A DNA stretch of 22,308 nucleotides from Bacteroidales bacterium (lineage in GTDB: Bacteria; Bacteroidota; Bacteroidia; Bacteroidales; UBA7960), in assembly GCA_003557965.1 (NCBI GenBank), contig PWND01000170.1, positions 1-22,308 on the forward strand, given 5' to 3'. Below the pieces are notes generated by a model. It did no database searches. It was not told the DNA's origin and worked only from the letters and a program-made list of their open reading frames with translations. Numbering within the stretch: the first letter of the stretch is position 1; the number at the start of each line of letters is the position of its first letter. Positions 7,751 to 14,112 of this stretch are shown here, one piece after another. Made by a program: the position numbers and the translations under genes.

Positions 7751-8242
7751 ATGAAAAAAATAGGAATAATTTCAGACACTCATGGTTTTGTACATCCCGC
7801 TGTGTATGATTTTTTTAAAGAAGTTGATGAAATATGGCATGCCGGCGATATAGGAAGTATGGATGTGGTTTATGAATTGCAGGCATTTAAAATATTACGT
7901 GCAGTTCACGGTAATATTGATAATTACGAAATCCGGCAAAAATTTCCTGAAATTCAAAGGTTTAATTGTGAAAATACTGATGTTTTAATGACTCATATAG
8001 GAGGATATCCCGGCAAATATGAATCAAAAATTAAAGAAATAATCAAAGCAAAACCTCCAGCATTATTTATTTCCGGACATTCTCATATACTTAAAGTTAT
8101 AAACGACAAACATTATAATGTGCTGCATATTAATCCCGGGGCTGCAGGCAAAACAGGTATTCATAATGTAATAACTATGGTTAGGATTGCAATAGGCCAA
8201 AATAACATTAAAGATCTTGAAGTTTTTGAAACCCAAAGGTAG
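7751..8242 (+). CDS. YfcE/MJ0936-family metallophosphoesterase
   Basis: This 163-aa calcineurin-like phosphodiesterase is of the small YfcE type, which hydrolyses phosphodiester bonds using two divalent metals. All metal ligands are visible: D9-x-H11 in ISDTHG, D33 in HAGDIG, N55 in HGNID, H82 in MTHIGG, and H110 and H112 in SGHSH. NPGAAG near the C-terminus is also typical. The physiological substrate of this family is unsettled. It begins 8 nt after the repeat-protein gene, so co-expression is likely, and its 3' end lies 10 nt from the convergent rimO 3' end. Confidence 0.92.
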   Translation: MKKIGIISDTHGFVHPAVYDFFKEVDEIWHAGDIGSMDVVYELQAFKILRAVHGNIDNYEIRQKFPEIQRFNCENTDVLMTHIGGYPGKYESKIKEIIKAKPPALFISGHSHILKVINDKHYNVLHINPGAAGKTGIHNVITMVRIAIGQNNIKDLEVFETQR

Positions 8243-8252
8243 TTGCTGTTAA

Positions 8253-9539
8253 TTACACTACAGAGCCAAATAGTTCGTAATCAGAAGCATCATTGATTAT
8301 TACATTGTAAAACCCGCCAATTTTTATTGAAGAAGCCTTGTTTATTAATACTTCATTATCAACTTCAGGTGAATCATACTCTGTTCTTCCAACAAAAAAG
8401 TCAGCTTCTTCATGGTCAACAATTACTTTCAGCTCTTTTCCAATTTTTGATTTATTGGCTGCAAGCGATATGCCTTGCTGTACTTCCATTAGCTCTTTAG
8501 CTCTTTCTTTTTTTATTTTTTCAGGGATATTATCTTTCAGCTTAAACGCTTTAGTGCCTTCTTCGGCAGAATAAGGGAATACGCCCAGCCTTTCAAACCG
8601 GGCTTGTTTAATAAAATTCAGTAATTCGTTATAGTCATTGTCGTTTTCGCCCGGGTACCCTACCATAACAGTTGTTCTAAGGGCAATGCCCGGAACAAGG
8701 TTTCTTGCTTTTTCAATGAAATTAATTATGTCGTCTTTATTGTGGCCTCGCTGCATTGACTTTAAAATCTTATTACTTATATGTTGAACAGGAATGTCAA
8801 TATAGTTGCACAGCTTTGAATTATCCCGCATAAGAGCAATAACCTTTTCCGGGAAATCATGCGGGTATGCATAATGAAGTTTAATCCATTCAATATTTTC
8901 AATTTTAATAAGCTCTTCTAAAAGCTTATCAAGCATCTGGGCTGAATAAATATCAAGTCCGTAACTGTTAATATCCTGGGCAATAAGCAGCAACTCTTTT
9001 ACACCTTTTTCTGCTAAATTTTTAGCTTCATTATACAGGCATTCTATTGAAAGTGATTTGTATTTTCCCCTGATATATGGTATAGCACAAAAAGAGCAAT
9101 ACCTGTCACACCCTTCTGATATTTTCAGATAAGCATAATGTGAAGGCGTAGTGATTAAACGGGAGCTATCTTTGCTACTGTATTGATTATTCAGATATGA
9201 AAATAGTTTTGCATTGTCGTCAACACCAAAAATTGCATCTATTTCAGGGATTTCTTTTAGTAGTTCATTTTTATATCTCTGGGAAAGGCATCCGATTACA
9301 ATTATTTTCTTTATTGAATTATGCTTTTTGGCTTCAGTAAACTGAATAATTGTATCAATGCTTTCTTCTTTTGCGTCGCTGATAAAGCCACATGTGTTAA
9401 TTATAACTACATCTGTAGCTTTGTTTGAATTATGTAATAATGAAAACTTCTCCCGGCTAAGTTTCCCCAGGATTTTTTCTGAGTCAACCAGGTTTTTAGA
9501 ACAACCTAAAGTAATTAAGTTAAGTGTTTGTTTTTTCAC
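8253..9539 (-). CDS. rimO: Ribosomal protein S12 methylthiotransferase RimO
   Basis: RimO is a radical-SAM enzyme that adds a methylthio group to an aspartate of ribosomal protein S12. The 428-aa protein has the N-terminal UPF0004 domain with three Fe-S cysteines (Cys13 in LGCSKN, Cys50 in NTCGF, Cys84 in IGCLSQRY). The radical-SAM motif is C144-x3-C148-x2-C151 (EGCDRYCSFCAIPYIRGKYKS region), and a TRAM domain occupies about 370-428. LGCSKNLVDSE and the lack of MiaB features favour RimO over MiaB. The start is GTG at 9539-9537 and overlaps the ftsY stop by 4 nt (GTGA), indicating translational coupling. The ftsY-rimO order is usual in Bacteroidota. Confidence 0.95.
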   Translation of the reverse strand: MKKQTLNLITLGCSKNLVDSEKILGKLSREKFSLLHNSNKATDVVIINTCGFISDAKEESIDTIIQFTEAKKHNSIKKIIVIGCLSQRYKNELLKEIPEIDAIFGVDDNAKLFSYLNNQYSSKDSSRLITTPSHYAYLKISEGCDRYCSFCAIPYIRGKYKSLSIECLYNEAKNLAEKGVKELLLIAQDINSYGLDIYSAQMLDKLLEELIKIENIEWIKLHYAYPHDFPEKVIALMRDNSKLCNYIDIPVQHISNKILKSMQRGHNKDDIINFIEKARNLVPGIALRTTVMVGYPGENDNDYNELLNFIKQARFERLGVFPYSAEEGTKAFKLKDNIPEKIKKERAKELMEVQQGISLAANKSKIGKELKVIVDHEEADFFVGRTEYDSPEVDNEVLINKASSIKIGGFYNVIINDASDYELFGSVV

Positions 9540-10491
9540 AGTTTCGAAAACAAAGTTTCAACAAAAGCTTCCCGGTCAAATAGCTGTATGTCATCTATAC
9601 CTTCACCAACACCAATGTACTTCACAGGAATTTTGAACTGGTCGCTTATTCCGATAACCACACCTCCTTTAGCAGTTCCGTCGAGTTTGGTAATTGCCAG
9701 GGCACTCACTTCAGTTGAACTTGTGAATTGTTTTGCCTGCTCAAAAGCATTTTGCCCGGTAGAGCCATCAAGAATCAATAAAACTTCATGAGGAGAGTCA
9801 GGGATAATTTTCCCCATTACTCTTTTTATTTTGGAAAGTTCATTCATTAAGTTTGTTTTATTATGCAATCTTCCTGCAGTATCAATGATTACTACGTCTA
9901 TATCATTTTTCTTTGCATAATCTACTGTTTCATAAGCAACAGAGGCCGGGTCGGAGCCCATTTCATGTGAAACTATTGGTACACCCGCTCTGTCTGCCCA
10001 TACATTAAGCTGGTTTATAGCAGCAGCCCGAAATGTATCTGCCGCACCTAAAACTACTTTTTTGTCAGCTAATTTGAATTTATTGGCCAGCTTTGCTATT
10101 GTAGTTGTTTTACCAACACCATTGACGCCTACAACCATTATTACGTATGGCTTTGCATATCAGATAGAGCATAATTATTTGTGCTTCCGGCTTCATTCTC
10201 ATGCAATAAAGCAGCAATTTCTTCTTTTAATATTAAGTTTAGTTCGTCAGTGCCAACATACTTATCTTGTGCAACCCTTTTTTCTATCCTTTCAATTATG
10301 CGTATAGTAGTTTCTACACCAACATCACTACTTACAAGAGCTTCTTCAAGATTGTCAAGAACTTCTGTATCTACAGTTGACTTGCCAACAATAGCTTTTC
10401 CAAGCCTGCCAAAAAATGTTGACCGGGTTTTTGACAAGCCCTGATCCAGCTTTTCTTCTTTGTTTTTGCTAAATATATCAAATATGCCCAT
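9536..10491 (-). CDS. ftsY: Signal recognition particle receptor FtsY (apparent single-base frameshift)
   Basis: FtsY is the SRP receptor GTPase that docks ribosome-SRP complexes at the inner membrane. The N-terminal part (from MGIFDIFSKNK at 10491) holds the helical N domain, with LDNLEEALVSSDVGV. The C-terminal part holds the NG GTPase: GVNGVGKTT (P-loop), DTFRAAA, DTAGR and TKLDGTAKGG. The two parts are in different frames. The upstream frame ends in TAA at 10143-10141 just after ...NNYALSD, while KPYVIMVVGVNGVGKTT continues in the -1 frame. The switch must fall between about 10192 and 10143. Joining needs one inserted base and gives a protein of about 319 aa, normal for Bacteroidota. FtsY is essential, so a sequence error, a real mutation or recoding must be distinguished. 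MGIF at 10491 is preferred over the upstream in-frame ATG at 10512. Confidence 0.9.
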
Positions 10492-10509
10492 TGTCGTAAA
10501 ATTTGCAAG

Positions 10510-10517
10510 CAAAAATA
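10510..10517 (-). promoter_or_regulatory. Candidate -7 box for ftsY-rimO
   Basis: On the minus strand this reads TATTTTTG, an exact TAnnTTTG. It lies 18 nt upstream of the chosen ftsY start, and only a poor TTTC sits near the -33 position. With the strong terminator at 10660-10702 upstream, a separate ftsY promoter is expected. Confidence 0.45.
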
Positions 10518-10659
10518 ATCAATTAAATGTTATGTTTGTGAAATTCATTGCATTATGCTAATTTATAAACAGAATTTTTATAGAATAGCGAATGCAGTAA
10601 CTAAAAACACCTGAATATTAGTGTGTTCAATTTTGACTTATTACTGCTTAACCATAAAA

Positions 10660-10702
10660 ATAAAATCAGGTTTGGAGAATATTTTTCCAAACCTGATTTT
10701 AT
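10660..10702 (-). terminator. Strong hairpin terminator after DUF4295
   Basis: A perfect 16-bp stem (10660-10675 paired with 10687-10702) encloses an 11-nt loop. The stem core is CAGGTTTGG/CCAAACCTG, flanked by A and T runs so that either direction has a U-rich 3' side. It begins 22 nt after the DUF4295 stop. It should end or attenuate the rpmG transcript before ftsY. Confidence 0.8.
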
Positions 10703-10724
10703 AAATTTTCAGTAAAAGTACCGT

Positions 10725-10883
10725 TTATTGCTTTTTGCTAAAATATTCTTTTACTTTATCAGAAGAAACAACTTCTTCTTTAAATGCATAAGCACCTGTT
10801 TTTGGCGACTTTGCCATTCTGATAACTTTAGCAAAACCTTTTCCGGTATCAGTTTTTAACGATGCAACAACTTTCTTTGCCAT
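10725..10883 (-). CDS. DUF4295 family small basic protein
   Basis: Translation from ATG at 10883 gives 52 aa beginning MAKKVVASLKTDTGKGFAKV and ending YFSKKQ, followed by TAA. The size, strong basicity and position between rpmG and ftsY match the Bacteroidota family DUF4295, which is nearly always encoded next to rpmG. The linkage suggests a ribosome-associated role, but the function is not established. It starts 8 nt after the rpmG stop and is followed by the 10660-10702 terminator. Confidence 0.92.
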   Translation of the reverse strand: MAKKVVASLKTDTGKGFAKVIRMAKSPKTGAYAFKEEVVSSDKVKEYFSKKQ

Positions 10884-10891
10884 AATTCTTA

Positions 10892-11080
10892 TTATTTAAT
10901 TTCTCTGTGAATAGTCATTTTCTTTAAAATAGGATTGTACTTCTTAATCTCAAGCCTGTCTGGTGTGTTTTTTCTGTTTTTTGTTGTAATATATCTTGAT
11001 GTACCGGGCAAGCCACTGTCCTTGTGCTCTGTACACTCTAAAATAACCTGACCTCTTGCGTCTTTAGTCTTTTTTGCCAT
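10892..11080 (-). CDS. rpmG: 50S ribosomal protein L33
   Basis: This 62-aa large-subunit protein is typical of Bacteroidota L33. It opens MAKKTKDARGQVILECTEHK, then SGLPGTSRYITTKNRKNTPDRLEIKKYNP, and ends with the basic tail HREIK. Only one cysteine is present (Cys16), so it is the zinc-free form. A consensus promoter lies directly upstream. The rpmB gene (L28) that usually precedes rpmG in Bacteroidota is not within the 370 nt upstream. Confidence 0.96.
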   Translation of the reverse strand: MAKKTKDARGQVILECTEHKDSGLPGTSRYITTKNRKNTPDRLEIKKYNPILKKMTIHREIK

Positions 11081-11113
11081 TTCTCTTCAATATTATTTGT
11101 GAATTTTGAGGTG

Positions 11114-11144
11114 CAAAAATACAACAATTAAATAATTTTTCAAA
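11114..11144 (-). promoter_or_regulatory. rpmG: Consensus Bacteroidota promoter for rpmG
   Basis: On the minus strand this reads TTTG (11144-11141), a 19-nt spacer, then TATTTTTG (11121-11114). It is an exact match to TTTG-N19-TAnnTTTG recognised by the primary sigma of Bacteroidota. The -7 box ends 33 nt upstream of the rpmG ATG. Confidence 0.85.
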
Positions 11145-11361
11145 CCTAAGATGCAAAAATTTTGATTTTTTTACCTAAAGATGCGCAAAATATTATTTTA
11201 TTTTGCTGAGATGGCCTCTTTTAATGTGCTAACTGAATTTTTAATGATTATTTGCTAAATCCTTTAAAATTCACAGGAGGAAGCTTTTATACCTAAACAT
11301 ATTTTTTATATTTCAAAAGAAAATTTTCGTAATAAACCAATAAAACTTACGTTATATGTGA

Positions 11362-11397
11362 AAATAAACAAATTTTTAAAATACAATTTGTTTATTT
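11362..11397. repeat. 13-bp perfect inverted repeat, candidate operator
   Basis: The left arm AAATAAACAAATT (11362-11374) and right arm AATTTGTTTATTT (11385-11397) are perfectly complementary across a 10-nt spacer. The right arm contains a TTTG (11387-11390) that could serve as the -33 element of the lipoprotein promoter. The layout suits a dimeric regulator or an RNA hairpin. The repeat is AT-rich, so chance cannot be dismissed. Confidence 0.6.
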
Positions 11398-11413
11398 CTT
11401 AAAAAATATTTAG

Positions 11414-11421
11414 TAATTTTG
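11414..11421 (+). promoter_or_regulatory. -7 box for the 11451 lipoprotein gene
   Basis: TAATTTTG matches TAnnTTTG exactly and ends 29 nt before the ATG at 11451. The nearest upstream TTTG (11387-11390) is 23 nt away, slightly longer than the usual 19-21 spacing. No Shine-Dalgarno is seen before the ATG. Confidence 0.6.
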
Positions 11422-11450
11422 AACATTAATAACTTAAAAAACAACTAATT

Positions 11451-12593
11451 ATGAAAACAACATTAAAGTATTTACTGATTTTTAGTTTAGTTTCATTAAT
11501 CGGGTTTAATTCCTGTGATGATAATGGTGATAATGACATTACTGATGACATGCCATCAGACCAGGCGAAAACTGAAATTGGAAATGCCTCCCAGGACATT
11601 TGGGATAATTTTATGACAATGATGGATGCTGAAGCAATGAGTGCTTTTATGTTTTTAATGGAGCTAGATCCTGAGTTTGATAAAACAATACCTGTTTTTT
11701 CAAATATGGTAACTCCTAAAAACCTTATTACTTTTGCAACAAATCATCAAAAGCATAAAGCAGTCAATGTTTCTTACAATGCTAAGGAATTAGACTTTGA
11801 TTGGGGAATTTATGAGTATGACTTCACAACCAATTCTTTTGTAAAGGTTGGCGACCATGACTTGTTAATAATTTACTTTCCCGCTGACCAGGCAGCGTTC
11901 GACAGTGGAGATAACAATGGGGTATTTTCTCTTACCGACTTCGATTATGAGGAGTTTAACTTTAGTGATGAGTATGGTTCATGGGACGAAGACATCCCAA
12001 CGGTGGTTAAGGCTAATATGAAAATTGATAATAATGAAGTTCTTAACCTGAACTACAGTGGCTCATTTCAATTAGCTCCCGAGGGTGACCATGTTATCCC
12101 GCAATCACTTTCTGCTTCGCTTACTATGAGCCCGTTTTCAATGAACATGAGTTTTAGTGGCAGTAATAGAGATTATTCTGCAAGTGTTAGCTTTAAGCAA
12201 AACTCCGACTTAATTGCCGGAGCTGATATAAGCGTGAGGCTAACTAACAACCTGTGGGATGATGAACCTGAGAAAATTAGTGGTTATATTCAGTTGACTC
12301 CTCTTAAGTTTGATGGATATGTTAACGTTTATGCATTTGAAAATGCAATAGATGAAGACCCGCCTAATTTTACTGTTATGAATCAAAACTTTAATGTAGA
12401 TTTGATTCAGGTTGACCTGAATGCTAAACTTGGACACATAGAATTCAAGTCTTTTGTTGACGATTATGGTGAGTATGCTGAGCCTGTTATCGTTTACAAT
12501 GATGGACAATGGGAATTACTGGATGACGCTTTTGCTGATTTAATCAAGAACATTGATGAGCTGATAGGTGATTTTGAAGATATGTTTGATTAA
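11451..12593 (+). CDS. Acidic lipoprotein of unknown function
   Basis: This 380-aa protein has a lipoprotein signal peptide: basic MKTTLKY, hydrophobic LLIFSLVSLIGF, and a lipobox ending at Cys22 (FNSC). The residues after Cys are acidic (CDDNGDND), which resembles the Bacteroidota export signal that sends lipoproteins to the outer surface; this placement is inferred. The mature part is strongly acidic. It begins with a helical segment (about 35-75) and then looks beta-rich, with alternating polar and hydrophobic stretches (e.g. SLTMSPFSMNMSFSG). No enzyme motif or known domain was recognised. It is a single-gene unit with its own promoter and a strong terminator at 12631-12660. Confidence 0.82.
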   Translation: MKTTLKYLLIFSLVSLIGFNSCDDNGDNDITDDMPSDQAKTEIGNASQDIWDNFMTMMDAEAMSAFMFLMELDPEFDKTIPVFSNMVTPKNLITFATNHQKHKAVNVSYNAKELDFDWGIYEYDFTTNSFVKVGDHDLLIIYFPADQAAFDSGDNNGVFSLTDFDYEEFNFSDEYGSWDEDIPTVVKANMKIDNNEVLNLNYSGSFQLAPEGDHVIPQSLSASLTMSPFSMNMSFSGSNRDYSASVSFKQNSDLIAGADISVRLTNNLWDDEPEKISGYIQLTPLKFDGYVNVYAFENAIDEDPPNFTVMNQNFNVDLIQVDLNAKLGHIEFKSFVDDYGEYAEPVIVYNDGQWELLDDAFADLIKNIDELIGDFEDMFD

Positions 12594-12630
12594 TATAGTA
12601 ACAGGGAACTTATTCCCGAAAAAATTGACA

Positions 12631-12660
12631 AAAGGCTGCTAATAAATAGCAGCCTTTTTT
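12631..12660 (+). terminator. Rho-independent terminator after the lipoprotein gene
   Basis: An 11-bp perfect stem (AAAGGCTGCTA 12631-12641, TAGCAGCCTTT 12647-12657) with a 5-nt loop is followed by a T tract to 12660. It starts 38 nt after the stop at 12593. A small hairpin GGGAA-CTTA-TTCCC (12604-12617) precedes it. Confidence 0.88.
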
Positions 12661-12694
12661 AATGCTTTTATATTAGCATTCTAAAATAGTTTGC

Positions 12695-12702
12695 TAATTT
12701 TG
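12695..12702 (+). promoter_or_regulatory. purB: Candidate -7 box for purB
   Basis: TAATTTTG matches TAnnTTTG exactly and lies 14 nt before the purB ATG, predicting a very short leader. No good TTTG is present at -33. The preceding gene is closed by a terminator, so a promoter is expected here. Confidence 0.5.
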
Positions 12703-12716
12703 TCAAAAATTTTGTA

Positions 12717-14078
12717 ATGAACAATCATGAACTATTCGCCATTTCTCCAATTGATGGCAGGTACGAACAAAAAACAAGAAAGCTTAAAGACTTTTTTTCT
12801 GAAGCAGCATTAATAAAGTACAGGGTTTATGTAGAAGTTGAATACTTCATTGCTCTATACAACATCCCCCTTCAGGAGCTTAGTGATTTAAGTGAAGATA
12901 ACATTAATGCAATTAAAAAAATCTCAGAAAACTTTAAAATTGAGAATGCTAACAGGGTTAAGGATATTGAAAAAGAAACAAATCATGATATTAAAGCTGT
13001 AGAGTATTTTATTAAAGAAAAGTTTATTGAAGCAGGTTTAAGTAATTATAAAGAATTTGTTCACTTTGGCTTAACATCTCAAGACATTAATAATACAGCT
13101 TTCCCTTTAATGATTAAGGATGCCCTGTACCTGGAAATTTTGCCAGCTATTGACAAGCTTACAGATACTATTGAACTACTTGCAGAACAATGGAAAGAGC
13201 AGCAAATGCTGGCACACACCCATGGGCAGCCCGCTTCACCAACAACTGTTGGAAAAGAGATGTATGTATTTCTAAACAGGCTAGAAAACCAACTTGAACA
13301 ACTAAAAGCTATACCTTTTCCCGGAAAATTTGGTGGGGCAACCGGAAATTTTAATGCTCATAAAGTTGCATATCCCGATGTTGACTGGGTTAGCTTTGCA
13401 AATAATTTTGTGGAAAGTAAACTAGGGCTTAAAAGATCAAAAATCACAACGCAGATTGATCATTATGACAACTTATCTGCTGTTTTTGACTGCCTGAAAA
13501 GAATATGTACGATTATTATTGACCTTGACAGGGATATGTGGACTTATATTTCTATGAATTATTTCAAACAAAAAATTCAAAATAATGAAGTTGGGTCTTC
13601 TGCAATGCCTCATAAAGTAAATCCGATTGATTTTGAAAATTCCGAAGGTAACTTGGGAATAGCCATTGCATTATTTGAGCACTTATCATCAAAGCTTCCT
13701 GTTTCAAGGCTTCAAAGAGACTTAAGCGATTCAACCGTGTTGAGAAATATTGGAGTTCCAATAGCACACTTGTTGATTTCACTGGAAGCCACAGTAAAAG
13801 GGTTGAATAAAGTTGTAATAAATAAACAGGCAATAGAAAAAGATTTGAATGACAATGCAATTGTACTTGCAGAGGCTATTCAAACTGTTCTGCGAAAAAT
13901 CAATTATCCCGAGCCTTATGAAAAATTAAAAAACCTTACAAGAACGGGAGATAATATTTCTATAAATGACTTATACTCATTTATAGATTCACTCGATATC
14001 GCAGTGAGCCTTAAAGAAGAATTGAAAAAATTAACACCACAAAACTATACAGGGTATAAGCTTGACTCCTTAAAGTAA
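12717..14078 (+). CDS. purB: Adenylosuccinate lyase
   Basis: PurB catalyses two fumarate-releasing steps: SAICAR to AICAR in purine synthesis, and adenylosuccinate to AMP. The 453-aa protein opens with the characteristic LFAISPIDGRYEQKT. It carries TSQDINNTA in the first conserved block, THGQPASPTTVGKE (His169) in the second, and the superfamily signature GSSAMPHKVNPIDFEN (293-308), with the mobile-loop serines at 294 and 295. Its length and the ISPIDGRY start point to the E. coli-like PurB subgroup. The ABC exporter gene starts 34 nt downstream and is probably co-transcribed. Confidence 0.96.
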   Translation: MNNHELFAISPIDGRYEQKTRKLKDFFSEAALIKYRVYVEVEYFIALYNIPLQELSDLSEDNINAIKKISENFKIENANRVKDIEKETNHDIKAVEYFIKEKFIEAGLSNYKEFVHFGLTSQDINNTAFPLMIKDALYLEILPAIDKLTDTIELLAEQWKEQQMLAHTHGQPASPTTVGKEMYVFLNRLENQLEQLKAIPFPGKFGGATGNFNAHKVAYPDVDWVSFANNFVESKLGLKRSKITTQIDHYDNLSAVFDCLKRICTIIIDLDRDMWTYISMNYFKQKIQNNEVGSSAMPHKVNPIDFENSEGNLGIAIALFEHLSSKLPVSRLQRDLSDSTVLRNIGVPIAHLLISLEATVKGLNKVVINKQAIEKDLNDNAIVLAEAIQTVLRKINYPEPYEKLKNLTRTGDNISINDLYSFIDSLDIAVSLKEELKKLTPQNYTGYKLDSLK

Positions 14079-14112
14079 ACCGGAAACAACAAATATTAAA
14101 GAATTGATGTAA

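Larger units (their letters stand above)
11081..11450. other. Divergent intergenic region between rpmG and the lipoprotein gene
   Basis: This 370-nt AT-rich region has no credible gene. It holds the minus-strand rpmG promoter (11114-11144) and, at its right end, a 13-bp inverted repeat and a plus-strand -7 box for the lipoprotein gene. Nothing else recognisable was seen in 11150-11360; no tRNA-like or riboswitch-like element was noticed. Confidence 0.7.

Noticed and set aside
9536..10138. A separate GTPase gene starting at the ATG at 10138
   Set aside because: The ATG lies inside the conserved KPYVIMVVGVNG stretch of FtsY, and the N domain is directly upstream in another frame, so this is the 3' part of a frameshifted ftsY.
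11271..11401. AGGAGG at about 11276 followed by an open frame of about 36 codons in the rpmG/lipoprotein intergenic region
   Set aside because: The frame after the AGGAGG begins with ATA, not a usual start codon, is Lys/Asn/Ile-rich like random AT-rich DNA, and runs through the inverted repeat.
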